Shown here one piece after another: positions 25,748 through 35,516 of a DNA stretch of 64,000 bases. The translations under genes were made by a program, and so were the position numbers. Positions within the stretch are counted from its first letter, which is position 1. Each line of letters opens with the position of its first letter. The notes under the pieces were generated by a model. That model saw only the letters and a program-made list of their open reading frames with translations. It had not been told where the DNA came from and ran no database searches. This DNA is from Nostoc piscinale CENA21 (GTDB lineage: Bacteria > Cyanobacteriota > Cyanobacteriia > Cyanobacteriales > Nostocaceae), in NCBI RefSeq assembly GCF_001298445.1, contig NZ_CP012036.1, positions 4,266,158-4,330,157 of the forward strand. The letters are read 5' to 3'.

Positions 25748-28141
25748 TTAAGAAACGTGAGCAATAGTAACACCACTACCACCATCAGCTTGTTCTGCTG
25801 CTTCATAACTGCTGACTCGCGGATGTTGTTGCAAAAAGCCGTGAACACCTTGTCGTAATTTCCCTGTACCGTGTCCGTGAATAATCCAGATGGGGCCATT
25901 CGCTTCGGAAATGGCTTTGTCTAATTCAATCTCGGCATCGGCTACCCGTTTACCTCGTAAATCTACTGTATTTTTAGAAGTACGAATGGCTGGGGCGGCT
26001 TGGGGAGGCGGAGTGGTTGGTGCTGGTGTTGGCTTGGGTTTGACAATCGGTTCAGCCTTTTGCCCATCGAGAGATTCGATGTCTTGCAATTTGACTGTCA
26101 TTTTCATAATGCCGAAGCGGACGTTTAACTCACCATCTTCATCGGGGGCGGTTAAAACTTCCGCAGTTTGTCCAAATTGGGAAATCCGGATGCGATCGCC
26201 CACTTTTGGCATAAACCCAACTTTCGGCTTAGGTGCTGGAGCTGGTTGGTATTTCTGGCTAATTTGATTTAAAGCATTCGTAGCTTGTTGGGCATCTTGG
26301 GCGGTGGGTGTACCTTGTTGCAAGCGGCGAATAACTTGGGCTATTTCACCTTTGGCTTGGGCGATCGCTTGCTGTACGGCTACTTCTTGGGAAACCCGTA
26401 AGGATTTTTCTCGTTCCTGCAAAGCGGCGGCTTTGTCGGATACTTCTTTATATAATCGTTCCGCTTGTTGTAATAATTTTTGGGCTTCGGCGGCTTTGGT
26501 TTCTTGGCGGCGACGTTGCGCTTCTAAGCCTGCAATGACTTGGTTAACTTCGTCCGATGCTTCGCCGACTTGGGTTTTCGCTTGTTCGACTACTTCCGGT
26601 TTTAAGCCTAAACGTAAAGCGATCGCTAAAGCATTGGAACGTCCAGGAATCCCCCACAATAAACGATATGTAGGCGACAAAGTAGCTTCATCAAATTCTA
26701 CCGAGGCATTTTCAAACCGCGCATCTTCGTACTTCAGGGCTTTGAGTTCCCCGAAGTGAGTTGTGGCTATGGTTAACTGGGCGTGTTCTGCGAGATATTG
26801 TAAAAGTGCGATCGCTAAGGCGCTACCCTCGGCTGGATCTGTACCTGCGCCTACTTCGTCGAGTAATACGAGGGAGTGGGGAGTGCTGAGTGCTGAGTCG
26901 TTTTCTAAAGCATTTAAAATCCGGCTGATGCGGCGGATATGCCCAGAAAATGTGGATAAACTTTGCTGGAGCGATTGTTCATCACCGATATCTGCCAATA
27001 CTTGGTCAAACCAAGGCATTTCCACAGGTTCGCGGGCGGGGATGAATAAACCCACTTTCGCCATTAAGGCTGCTAAACCCAGGGTTTTTAAGGTGACAGT
27101 TTTACCGCCAGTGTTCGGCCCGGTGATTGTCACAACCTTAATATGGGGACTAACCAGTAAATCTACAGGAATTACAGCGTGTCCTTGTTCGTGTTGTTGT
27201 TGCCAAATTAACAAAGGGTGACGCAACTGGCGTAAGGTGATGATTTCTTGTTCGTTGCGGTTGATAAATCTGGGGGGATTTGCTTTTAGCCAGTAACTAT
27301 AACGCGATCGCGCCGTAGCTAAATCTAGGGTAGTGACAATTGCTAATAGCCTTTCTAAATCTGGAGTAACGGCTGCTACTTGCTCAGTCAAAGCACGACG
27401 AATTGCTTCTTCTTCCGCTTGTTCTCGCTTTAACGTATGTCGCAACTGATTACCCATCGGAACGATAGAATTAGGTTCCACGTACAAAGTCACGCCACTG
27501 GTAGAAGTATCGTGAACAATGCCGGGAATCACATCTTTGTGGCTGGCTTTGACTGGGATAACAAAGCGATCGCCCCGTTGAGTAATTAATTGTTCTTGAA
27601 CTGCGTTGGATTTCGCTTGTAAAATATTATGCAGTTTTTGGTTAATTTGACTGCGTAATTTACGCAAATCGTCGCGGATTTCACTCAGCTTTTGACTGGC
27701 GCGATCAGCCACAGTCCCACGTTCATCAATACAACGGTGAATTTCCTGTTCTAATTCTGGGTAAGTGCGTAAATCGGCAACTAACTCAGTTAATACTGGT
27801 ATATCTTCTTGGTTATCGATGACACGCCGTAAATTTCTCGCACCAGCCAGGGTAGTTGCGATCGCCAGTAATTCATCGCCAGCTAAAATCCCTCGGAGTT
27901 CGGCGCGTTCGATAGAATCACCAATATCTTGAATCCCATCAAAAGATAAGCTTGTCGTCAGCCGACTTTCCAGTTGGTAAACTTCTTTAGTCTGTGCTAA
28001 TAACTGCTCACTGACTGACTGTGATGTGGGAATTTGTAAATTAGTGGATGCGATCGCCCCTAGCTTAGTAGCCGCAAATGTCGCCAAATGCTGGCAGAGG
28101 CGATGCCATTCTAGTAGTTCTAAAGTTTCCGCTTGGATCAA
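25748..28141 (-). CDS. mutS2: Endonuclease MutS2
   Basis: A MutS-family ATPase with a C-terminal Smr nuclease domain, linked in other bacteria to suppression of recombination and to rescue of collided ribosomes. Clamp and coiled-coil regions precede the ATPase: Walker A GPNTGGKT, Walker B LVLLDEVGAGTDP, and the conserved TTHFGELK. The Smr domain has VDLRGKRVADAEIELDKA and the HGHGTGKLR motif. I prefer the TTG at 28141 (LIQAETLELLEWHRL), because homologues begin there; the frame is open to an ATG at 28314-28321, whose extra 60 residues look non-coding. About 797 residues. Confidence 0.93.
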   Translation of the reverse strand: MIQAETLELLEWHRLCQHLATFAATKLGAIASTNLQIPTSQSVSEQLLAQTKEVYQLESRLTTSLSFDGIQDIGDSIERAELRGILAGDELLAIATTLAGARNLRRVIDNQEDIPVLTELVADLRTYPELEQEIHRCIDERGTVADRASQKLSEIRDDLRKLRSQINQKLHNILQAKSNAVQEQLITQRGDRFVIPVKASHKDVIPGIVHDTSTSGVTLYVEPNSIVPMGNQLRHTLKREQAEEEAIRRALTEQVAAVTPDLERLLAIVTTLDLATARSRYSYWLKANPPRFINRNEQEIITLRQLRHPLLIWQQQHEQGHAVIPVDLLVSPHIKVVTITGPNTGGKTVTLKTLGLAALMAKVGLFIPAREPVEMPWFDQVLADIGDEQSLQQSLSTFSGHIRRISRILNALENDSALSTPHSLVLLDEVGAGTDPAEGSALAIALLQYLAEHAQLTIATTHFGELKALKYEDARFENASVEFDEATLSPTYRLLWGIPGRSNALAIALRLGLKPEVVEQAKTQVGEASDEVNQVIAGLEAQRRRQETKAAEAQKLLQQAERLYKEVSDKAAALQEREKSLRVSQEVAVQQAIAQAKGEIAQVIRRLQQGTPTAQDAQQATNALNQISQKYQPAPAPKPKVGFMPKVGDRIRISQFGQTAEVLTAPDEDGELNVRFGIMKMTVKLQDIESLDGQKAEPIVKPKPTPAPTTPPPQAAPAIRTSKNTVDLRGKRVADAEIELDKAISEANGPIWIIHGHGTGKLRQGVHGFLQQHPRVSSYEAAEQADGGSGVTIAHVS

Positions 28142-28321
28142 GGCTGCAACATCTAAAAAAATCTTATATGAAATTATCGTAACAACAGAGTCGCCTTTAC
28201 AGCCAATACTCAGATGATGCACTTGCTTGGGTGGGATGGGAGAGGGAGCGATCTGCTTTACGTTATAATTGAAAGAGCATTTATACTCATTTATTAGTAA
28301 AACTTTCTTTTTTATGATCAA

Positions 28322-28604
28322 CTATGTAGGGAACTAGTAAACTTCTGCTCTGCTTTTTTTGAACAGATTGTGCTTCTTCTATATTAGCTCTAATCAATCT
28401 TCTTAACCTTAATAAGTATTGAGTAAAGGTTCATGCTACTCCTAGTTTATATTCTAAAAACTGGCACAATTTGACTATGGTAACTGAAAAGTAAAAGAGC
28501 AATCGCAAATATCTTTTTTCATTAGTCAAGATTAAAAATTCAAATAAATTCCTATACCGTTTTTCTCCTCTTTCTTTGGCATTGTTTCAGCTTTGACTAA
28601 ATTT
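28322..28604. other. Intergenic region, nothing recognised
   Basis: About 280 AT-rich bases between the NACHT gene stop and mutS2, both on the minus strand. It should hold the mutS2 promoter. No repeat or gene recognised. Confidence 0.4.
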
Positions 28605-30870
28605 TTAACTTTTAATTGGTAAAAACAAGCTATCTTCAATTTCCTGCCTGACTTCTCGGCTAATATAACAATCACTATTCAGGCAATCTACTAAGAGCTT
28701 ATTTGCATCATAATACTGCTTTAACAGATCCTTTTGTACGTTGCTAAATTGCCAGTCATGCCCAATATTACGATATTCAATCATTATTGCTCTTAGTTGG
28801 TCAACCCAAGCTTGGCTATATGTCTGCTTTCTTAACTTTTCCAATAAATGCCGAACTTCAGATTTATCTATAAATTCGATAGCAACAGAGAGATTGAAAA
28901 AAGGTGAATGTGGATCATAATTAAGACTAAGAGCAAGTTCAAGGTCAACAGCTACATTATGCTCAAGACCATCATTAAATTTACGTGCTATGTGGGAGTC
29001 AAGGACTTTATCCAAGATTCGCCCTAAATCTAAATTTTTGATAAGCTCGTTATTATAATCAATTGGGGAGTAACTAGAAAAACCAATGGCATAATAAATC
29101 GCTCTGATAGCTGCTGGTTTATAGTTAGATTGGATAGATAAAGCTTTTTGGTTTACCCAATAAAGAAATTTTTGTAAGTTTTCATCTCTAGCTATAAAAC
29201 TATTTACTTTCTGCTTCATTAATAAGAGAAGTTCATTAGACTTTCGCATCATACTAACAGTCAGCAAAAAAACCTCCCGCCAGCGTGTTTCTGTGATATG
29301 CTCAATCAAAGTTTCATAGTCAGAATTGGCAACTATTTCTCTTGCTACGAAATATTCGTGAAATGTTAGGTGAGAAAATGAATAGATGCCCTTTGCTCTT
29401 TCTACTAATAGCCCATGCTGTGCTTCAATAGACTTTAATACAGCTTCACTATCGAGTTTCAAGGCTTCTGGATCTAAGTCAGCATCACGTAAGTTGCAAA
29501 TAAATTCAACAATGTATGCTTCGGCCATTTTTTGCTTAAAAAAATAGTTTTTATGCTCAAAAGTGGTTAAGGCAATTTGACTCAATAAATCTTCCTTTCG
29601 CTGCAAAGACAGATTTTTATAGACTTGATCCCGTTCAATATTGCGTTTGGCATCCCATTTTTTCAGCAATACATCTAATCCTTCTTGATAAAGCTCAGAA
29701 CGGTTTGCTGGGAAATCTCCACTATCTCCAAACACCAAACACAGCAATGTCAAAAGTAAAGGACTACTTGCTAGTTCTTGGATTGGTTTATTCTCCTTTA
29801 GTTTTTGAATGAATCTTTGACTTTTAACTGGGTCAGTTAACTGGAACCAATTTTGAGCAAAAATGGCTATTTGTTTTTCGTCAAAATCTGCCATTTCTAC
29901 TTCTGTGAAACTTTGATAGGTGTATTCTTTGGCAGCAATCCTACAAGTAATTACAAACTGATTGGTATGAAACAAGTCAGAAAATTCCCGAATTTGTCGT
30001 AAAATACGCTTGGTATCTTCCTCTCTTACTTCATCTAACCCATCCAGCAATACGAATGCTTTGCCCTGTTTCAACAGTTTCTCTACTGTGGCACCGACAT
30101 GAGTTCCCCCACAGCTTGATAATAGTTGAACAATAAATTTCAAAATATCTGGCTTTTTAGGTGCTTCTGCAAAATCTTTTAATGTTATGAATATGGGAAC
30201 TCTATTTGCTTGATATCTCCCTTCAATACACTGCATTGCTAGATATTTTAAAAAAAGTGGTTTTTCCTGCCCCTGGTTTACCTAAAACCATCAATTTACT
30301 ATAACGCTGTACAACCTCTAATCCTGACACTCGTTTCTGTTTTACTCCGCTAAGTCCAAGTCGCTCAAAGTTATCATGGTCACAGCTTTGCATTAGTTCC
30401 GCAACTTTTAATCGTCTTCGTCCTGTTATTGCCTCCAGAATATTGACATTTGTGTAAATACCTTGTTTTCCTGTTAACTCAATTGGCTTAGGCATATCTA
30501 ATACCCGCATGGTTCCGCACTTTTCTTTGATGTAGGGTTTGATTTGTTGGCGGATTTCTTGGACTAAAGCATCAATAGAATCATCTATGCCATCTGTAGT
30601 TAAATGACTAGAGGGTTTTTGCTGTGAGTATTTTTTGCTCAGATATTCCCGTAACCGGCTTTCTTTAACAGGGCCATGTCCGGTGATAGAAAATTTTCGA
30701 TAAATTTCTGTAAGACAAGTGCTGAGGTTACTTTCAGAAATATTTAATTCTTGAGTTACTTGGACTCGGCTCTTACTACGACCAAATATTTCCAGAAAGA
30801 CTTCTTTCTGTCGATGTGACAATTCAGTATATTGCTCTAGTTGCTTAAGAAAGTCTTCTGGTATAGACAT
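28605..30870 (-). CDS. HTH-NACHT STAND NTPase (one frameshift)
   Basis: A 754-residue NLR-like ATPase. Residues 1-75 form a LuxR/sigma-4-like helix-turn-helix (LSHRQKEVFLEIFGRSKSRV then ISESNLSTCLTEIYRKF). The NACHT domain has Walker A GKPGAGKTT and Walker B AFVLLDGLDEV. The C-terminal helical region ends LLVDCLNSDCYISREVRQEI, reminiscent of the NCH2 tail. The gene is split after the Walker A by an extra base in the A run 30250-30256 (plus strand); removing it gives TTFLKYLAMQCIEGRY. ATG at 30870 is preferred over TTG 30885. STAND NTPases of this type act in signalling and often antiphage immunity; role here is inference. Confidence 0.8.
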
Positions 30871-30940
30871 TGATGACTCCCACAATTACTTATAAGCCAG
30901 TGTAGCCAAAGTTTTTATCAAAATGTGGAGTTAACTCAGT

Positions 30941-30970
30941 GTAAGTCAGGCTAAGTCAAGGCAAGTCAGA
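30941..30970. promoter_or_regulatory. Three tandem decamers upstream of the NACHT gene
   Basis: GTAAGTCAGG, CTAAGTCAAG and GCAAGTCAGA follow one another exactly, sharing the core AAGTCA with a 10-base period, so all face the same side of the helix. They lie about 70 bases upstream of the NACHT ATG and 60 bases before the divergent small frame. TTAACTCAGT also occurs twice nearby (30931 and 31000). An operator is a reasonable inference. Confidence 0.5.
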
Positions 30971-31030
30971 TAAATAGCTACAAAAGAAAATTGCGACATT
31001 TAACTCAGTTAAGCTTCTGAGGAAATCGCA

Positions 31031-31243
31031 ATGCTAGAAACACTAATCCCTTTGGTTGTTAATAAGTCTGTTGAAGTTTTTATTGGAATACTGCTAGAAA
31101 AGTTTTGTAAATGGCTACTGAGTGATGCCAATATCAAAAGTGCTAACAATTTCTGGAAAATGCAGATTCTTGTACTTTATCTAGATTGGGTTTTGCGAAA
31201 AACACCACTCAAAGATATACCAGAAGAATCACAAGACCAGTAG
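31031..31243 (+). CDS. Hypothetical small protein divergent from the NACHT gene
   Basis: A 70-residue frame with a hydrophobic N-terminal half (LIPLVVNKSVEVFIGILLEKF) and Trp-containing middle (CKWLLSD, LDWVLRK). Not recognised. It shares the decamer-bearing intergenic region with the NACHT ATPase gene. It could be a short peripheral membrane protein or a remnant of a longer effector gene. Confidence 0.4.
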   Translation: MLETLIPLVVNKSVEVFIGILLEKFCKWLLSDANIKSANNFWKMQILVLYLDWVLRKTPLKDIPEESQDQ

Positions 31244-31645
31244 TAGGGATGAGCAAGCGATCGCACCCACAAATCACAGGTGATCGCTTTCTACTCGGCG
31301 GTGAGGATATATGTATCTGGTGGGTTTAACGGTTTTTGTTGGAGAAAGCACCGCAGCAGATGAAAAACTGGCCCATCATACCGAGCGATCGCAGGCATTA
31401 ACCCATCATTTGCAAGCTTACGCTGAGAGCAAGCAACAATCAGTAAGTGTTGGCTTTGTAAATACACCTTGTCAATACACGCCAGTTAGCTTTTTATTGT
31501 TCTATATATTACTTGCTTAAACAGGTATTAATAGCTTTCTTCAATAGTTATTAATATTTTACTTCTGTAGCAACCCTAAACCATTTCCAAACCTCTCTCC
31601 CTTGTCCACCTTGTCTACCTTGTCCCTATTCTTCACATATCATAA
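31244..31645. other. Intergenic region with inverted copy of foldback family A
   Basis: About 400 bases. An inverted family A copy occupies roughly 31540-31625 (read on the minus strand: GACAAGGTAGACAAGG, GGAGAGAGG, then GGTTTAGGGTTGCTA). A 69-codon plus frame at 31311-31520 has no family resemblance and I do not call it. Confidence 0.45.
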
Positions 31646-31855
31646 TTAATCTTCATTAACATCATTCCCCTCTTCCAGCTTATTTAGTGCATCTGCAATT
31701 GCTTGCCTGATAAATTCTGGGTAATTATCTAGACCTTTTAATTTTTCTAGCATAGATGGAGGAAGCCTGAGAGTTATTTTTGCGGTTAATGGTTCTTCCC
31801 TATTAGTTGTAAATTGATGCTTCTTTAAATAGGGTTTTTCTTCGTAATTAGGCAT
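31646..31855 (-). CDS. Ribbon-helix-helix-like small protein
   Basis: A 69-residue protein with the pattern LTAKITLRLPPSMLEKLKGL then YPEFIRQAIADALNKLEE, matching an RHH DNA-binding fold (beta strand followed by two helices) of CopG/MetJ type. It could be a lone repressor or antitoxin; no toxin gene is adjacent. The N-terminal 25 residues are basic and polar. Confidence 0.6.
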   Translation of the reverse strand: MPNYEEKPYLKKHQFTTNREEPLTAKITLRLPPSMLEKLKGLDNYPEFIRQAIADALNKLEEGNDVNED

Positions 31856-31971
31856 AAAAGTTTAAAAATAATTGTTTATCGCATGACTTCGTGCGATACT
31901 TTAATTGGCAGCTAACCGAGCCTCGCAAGTTGGGGTAGCTGCCAAACCCAATTAGAAAATTAGGCATTTCT

Positions 31972-32353
31972 ATGTTTACACGTTCTGAACTTGAAAGCAA
32001 AACCCTTAAACAATTGCAAGACTTAGCAGCACGTTACGGAATCAAGCCTGTAGGAAATCCAGGTTACAAAACAAGCTGGGTTACTCCTTTATTAGCTTTT
32101 CCCGTACATGCTATTCAGCAATTCCAAGATAATAGAAGAGGTTTAAAAAAATCTGAGTTGGAAAAGTTTTGAAGCTCTTGAGGTTATTCTTAACGAAATA
32201 GGAGAACCTACAAATGAACAAGCCGCACTCATTCGAGCAACTTTAGAAGGTAGGTTACTTCCTCTGCCAGAACGCTACAACCAGACTAGAATGTTAAATC
32301 TCCACAAGACTAAGCTATTGCTACAACAAGCAATTGAAATACTAAGTCAATAG
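31972..32353 (+). CDS. SAP-like domain small protein (one frameshift)
   Basis: A 126-residue protein. Its N-terminal 40 residues (SELESKTLKQLQDLAARYGI, then GYKTSWVTPLLAF) resemble a SAP/HeH helix-extended-loop-helix nucleic-acid-binding motif. The frame is broken by an extra A in the run 32145-32151; removing it continues as GLKNLSWKSFEALEVILNEIG to an end AIEILSQ at 32351. The C-terminal part (TLEGRLLPLPERYNQTRM) is unrecognised. A deletion in the shorter T run at 32168 would also restore a frame, so the junction sequence is uncertain. Confidence 0.5.
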
Positions 32354-32466
32354 CATTTTTCAGAATTAACATTTACTACACTCCTTTCTTTTGAGAGGAG
32401 TGTTCTGAATTTCCCAAACTCTTATCGTGCTACCATGACCAATAAATTCTTGTGGGAGGTCGAGTA

Positions 32467-32736
32467 ATGGCTACCCTTAATGCCTTGAATATACCCGATG
32501 AGTTATATGCACAACTGCAAGAGTTAGCGAAAGCGGAAAATAGCTCAGTTGATGCTCAAGTTATTACTATCTTGCAAAAGGTCTTGCAGGCAAAAACGCA
32601 GCCAGTGGAGGATGAAAGGTACAAAAATGTACTGAAAATTCTGGAAGAAAGTAGCCGCAATCGTCGCCGCTTAAATCCAGCCGACTTTGGATTACCTGAT
32701 AGTACAGAACTAATTCGAGAAGACCGAGACAGATGA
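32467..32736 (+). CDS. VapB/FitA-like antitoxin
   Basis: An 89-residue antitoxin of the Arc/RHH FitA style: MATLNALNIPDELYAQLQEL then NSSVDAQVITILQKVL. The C-terminal region, NPADFGLPDSTELIREDRDR, is the kind of extended segment that inserts into the PIN active site. ATG 32467 has a strong GGAGG site at 32455, so I prefer it to the frame start at 32452. Its stop overlaps the toxin start by four bases (ATGA), showing translational coupling. Confidence 0.8.
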   Translation: MATLNALNIPDELYAQLQELAKAENSSVDAQVITILQKVLQAKTQPVEDERYKNVLKILEESSRNRRRLNPADFGLPDSTELIREDRDR

Positions 32737-33191
32737 CCACACCCCTTAGATGCGTGGTAGATACCAGTGTGTGCATCAAATATTTTATTGCTGACCCATT
32801 AACTACTAAAGTTAAGCAACTGTTTGGTCATCTTTCCAATCCACAGACAGAAATTTTTGTTCCAGACCTTTTTTATATTGAGTCTGCAAATGTGATGTGG
32901 AAGTATGTTCGGGCAAGAATGTACACTGTCGCTGAAGTGCAAACAGATTTAGCCACGCTCAAAAACTTTCCTTTACGTGTTGTCTCGACGGCTGATTTGA
33001 TGACGGACGCGGTGAATATCGCCATCAACTACAACATTTCTGCCTATGATGCTTGTTATGTTGCACTGTCGCAGCAAGTCAATACTGTTTTACTGACTCT
33101 CGATGCAAAACTGGTGAGAGCGTTAAATAATTCATCTCATAATGTTTGCTCATTTCATGACTTTGAGGTTCCGCAGTTACCTTCAATATGA
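32733..33191 (+). CDS. VapC family PIN-domain ribonuclease toxin
   Basis: A 152-residue PIN nuclease expected to cleave specific RNAs and to be neutralised by the preceding antitoxin. The acidic residues are in place: Asp10 in VVDTS, Glu in FYIESANV, Asp in AYDACYVAL and Asp in TLDAKL. It appears intact. Overlaps the antitoxin gene by 4 bases. Confidence 0.88.
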   Translation: MTTPLRCVVDTSVCIKYFIADPLTTKVKQLFGHLSNPQTEIFVPDLFYIESANVMWKYVRARMYTVAEVQTDLATLKNFPLRVVSTADLMTDAVNIAINYNISAYDACYVALSQQVNTVLLTLDAKLVRALNNSSHNVCSFHDFEVPQLPSI

Positions 33192-33312
33192 TGTTTCACG
33201 CAGAGGCGCGGAGGCGCAGAGAGTTGTTAGAGATTCTTGGCAAGCCAGTATAAATCCTCCTACTCTCTGTCTCCTGGTCACTGAGCGTAGTCGAAGTGAG
33301 GCTTTTGCCTTT
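33192..33312. repeat. Short dispersed repeats between vapC and pyk
   Basis: Holds CACGCAGAGGCGCGGAGGCG (about 33198), a common Nostoc-type repeat whose complement style recurs at about 25441, and a hairpin CACTGAGCGTAGTCGAAGTG (33280-33299). No gene. Confidence 0.4.
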
Positions 33313-35079
33313 TTACGGTGTGCCTACTGCACCAGAGTAAACTAAACCACGCTGCACATCCAAAGTTAAAATCGCTCCATCACGGATAACTTGGGTGGCT
33401 TTCTTGACTCCAACAATCACAGGTACACCTAGACGTAAGCCAATCACGGCGGCGTGACAAGTCAGGCTGTCTTCCTCAGTGATAATACCAGAGGCTTTGC
33501 GGATGGCTTCGACAAAATCAGCACCAGTGCGGGGTGCAACTAAGATATCGCCGGGGTTAAAGTTGCTGACATCCATTCCTGTTTGAGCAACTCTGGCGCG
33601 ACCACTTACAGAACCTTGTCCCAGTCCAATTCCTTGACCTAATACAGCTGTAACGACTTCAACTTTAATTAAGTCTGTGGAACCAGACACGCCTTGCAGT
33701 GTACCAGCGGTCATGACTACCAAATCGCCTTCAAACAGTAATTTATGTTCTTGAGCGACGTTGATAGCAGCTTGGAAGGTTTGACCAGTGGAAGGTAGTC
33801 CCAATACAAGTAGCGGTTTCACACCCCAAACTAGTTGTAATTGTCGCGCTACGTTGACGTGGGGTGTCACCGCCAAAATGGGGGTATGGGGACGGAATTT
33901 AGAAACGTTACGCGCCGTCGCCCCAGTTTGGGTTAAGGTCATGATTGCGGAGGCTCCCAAGTTTTCAGCAATTTGACCTACGGCTTGGCTGATGGCGTTA
34001 GGAATGGAACGTCTACTATCTCGCTGTTGGCGGATATCTGAGTTGCGTTGTTCTTGTTCGATACGTTCGGCAATCCGCGCCATTGTGGCGACTGCTTCCA
34101 CTGGGTAACTACCAACGGCAGTTTCGTTAGAAAGCATGACTGCATCAGTACCATCTAAAATGGCGTTGGCTACGTCTGATACTTCGGCGCGGGTGGGGCG
34201 GGGATTGCTCACCATGCTATCTAGCATTTGAGTAGCGGTGATAATGGGAATCCCCAAGCGGTTGGCTGTGGAAATTAACCGTTTTTGTAATACAGGAACA
34301 TCTTCGGCTGGTAGTTCTACCCCTAAGTCACCTCTAGCAACCATTACGCCATCACACAAAGCTAGAACGGCTTCCATTTGTTCAATAGCTTCGTGCTTTT
34401 CAATTTTGGCAATGACTGGTACTTGCTTGCCGGTGCTGGAAATCAATTCTTTGATTTCGATGACATCTTGGGGGTTGCGGACAAAGGAAAGTGCTACCCA
34501 GTCTACGCCTTGGTCAAGACCAAACATCAAGTCCTCGCGGTCTTTGTCGGTCATGGCTTTAATGGACAGGTAAACCCCAGGAAAGTTTACGCCTTTGTTA
34601 TTAGATAATTTGCCACCGACGGTGACACGGCAAAGCAAATCACCTTTTTCCCGATTGGTTTCTTCCACTACCATCTCGACTCGTCCGTCATCGAGGAGAA
34701 TTTTGGCTCCGGCGGGGACTTCTTCTGCCAAATATTCGTAAGTTACACAGCTAATTTCTTGTGTACCTACAACTTGGCGATTAGTTAAGATGAAGCGATC
34801 GCCTTTTGCTAAAACTATAGACCCATTTTCAAACCGCCCCAAGCGAATTTTTGGCCCTTGCAAGTCTTGCAAAATTGCCACTGGCTGATTAAGTTCAAAA
34901 GCAGTTTGCCTAATTAAGCGAATGTTTCGCTGGTGATCGGCATGAGTACCATGAGAAAAGTTAAGGCGCAGCGTGGTTGCTCCTGCTTCGATAATCGCTT
35001 TGAGCATTTCTGGGCTGCTGGTAGCGGGGCCAATTGTAGCGACAATTTTTGTCCGACGTAGAGAATCTCTTAATTGCAT
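33313..35079 (-). CDS. pyk: Pyruvate kinase with C-terminal PEP-utilising domain
   Basis: Last step of glycolysis, phosphoenolpyruvate plus ADP to pyruvate plus ATP. 588 residues: TIM barrel with RTKIVATIGPA, NFSHGTH, the catalytic Lys in IAKIEKHEAIE and Mg-binding MVARGDLGVELP; then the alpha/beta allosteric domain. A further C-terminal domain of about 110 residues resembles the PEP-utilising mobile domain (DILVAPRTGADFVEAIRKA, ITEEDSLTCHAAVIGLRLGV), as in Bacillus and cyanobacterial enzymes. Monocistronic; divergent from crtR. Confidence 0.96.
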   Translation of the reverse strand: MQLRDSLRRTKIVATIGPATSSPEMLKAIIEAGATTLRLNFSHGTHADHQRNIRLIRQTAFELNQPVAILQDLQGPKIRLGRFENGSIVLAKGDRFILTNRQVVGTQEISCVTYEYLAEEVPAGAKILLDDGRVEMVVEETNREKGDLLCRVTVGGKLSNNKGVNFPGVYLSIKAMTDKDREDLMFGLDQGVDWVALSFVRNPQDVIEIKELISSTGKQVPVIAKIEKHEAIEQMEAVLALCDGVMVARGDLGVELPAEDVPVLQKRLISTANRLGIPIITATQMLDSMVSNPRPTRAEVSDVANAILDGTDAVMLSNETAVGSYPVEAVATMARIAERIEQEQRNSDIRQQRDSRRSIPNAISQAVGQIAENLGASAIMTLTQTGATARNVSKFRPHTPILAVTPHVNVARQLQLVWGVKPLLVLGLPSTGQTFQAAINVAQEHKLLFEGDLVVMTAGTLQGVSGSTDLIKVEVVTAVLGQGIGLGQGSVSGRARVAQTGMDVSNFNPGDILVAPRTGADFVEAIRKASGIITEEDSLTCHAAVIGLRLGVPVIVGVKKATQVIRDGAILTLDVQRGLVYSGAVGTP

Positions 35080-35516
35080 AGGGGCTGATTTTAGGGATCT
35101 TATTAAGCAGTCATAGTAAGTTCAGGGAGATGCTGTATTCAGTTACTGCCACATCCATCAATTTAAGCAGTTAGCGCGGGGCAGATAAAGGGTAGATTTG
35201 GGGAAATGATTTTAAATGTCAATTGCTGAGTTTTCCCTTTGATTATTCCTAGTAACTAAGGAACAGATTAGCTATCGTACACTAATCTTGATGCCCTCTC
35301 TCCCCAGGAATATATTTTCTCTCTACTCTTGAATAACTGAGCGATACACCCTAATTATCAGCAAATGCTTGGGTTTTGTTTGGAATCATAGCGTTATTCA
35401 TCTACTGCGAAGCAGATGTTTAGATAAAAAAATTGCTATACAAAACTTCATTAAACTTTATTTTTTACTAAGATTGATCGTATATTCGTAATGTTTGATT
35501 AGGTAAGGAGTAACAA
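35080..35516. other. Divergent promoter region between pyk and crtR
   Basis: 437 AT-rich bases that must contain both promoters. The crtR gene has a good site TAAGGAG just before its ATG. No repeat or RNA recognised. Confidence 0.45.

Noticed and set aside
25890..28217. Several plus-strand open frames opposite mutS2
   Set aside because: They are antisense shadows of the strongly coding minus strand and show no independent motif.
31311..31520. Plus-strand open frame of 69 codons
   Set aside because: No domain signal, no convincing ribosome site; it may be a remnant but I cannot support it.
32145..32172. Reading the stop at 32170 as the genuine end of the SAP-like protein
   Set aside because: A well-formed continuation of about 60 codons follows once one base of the A7 run is removed, matching the pattern of the other nine breaks.
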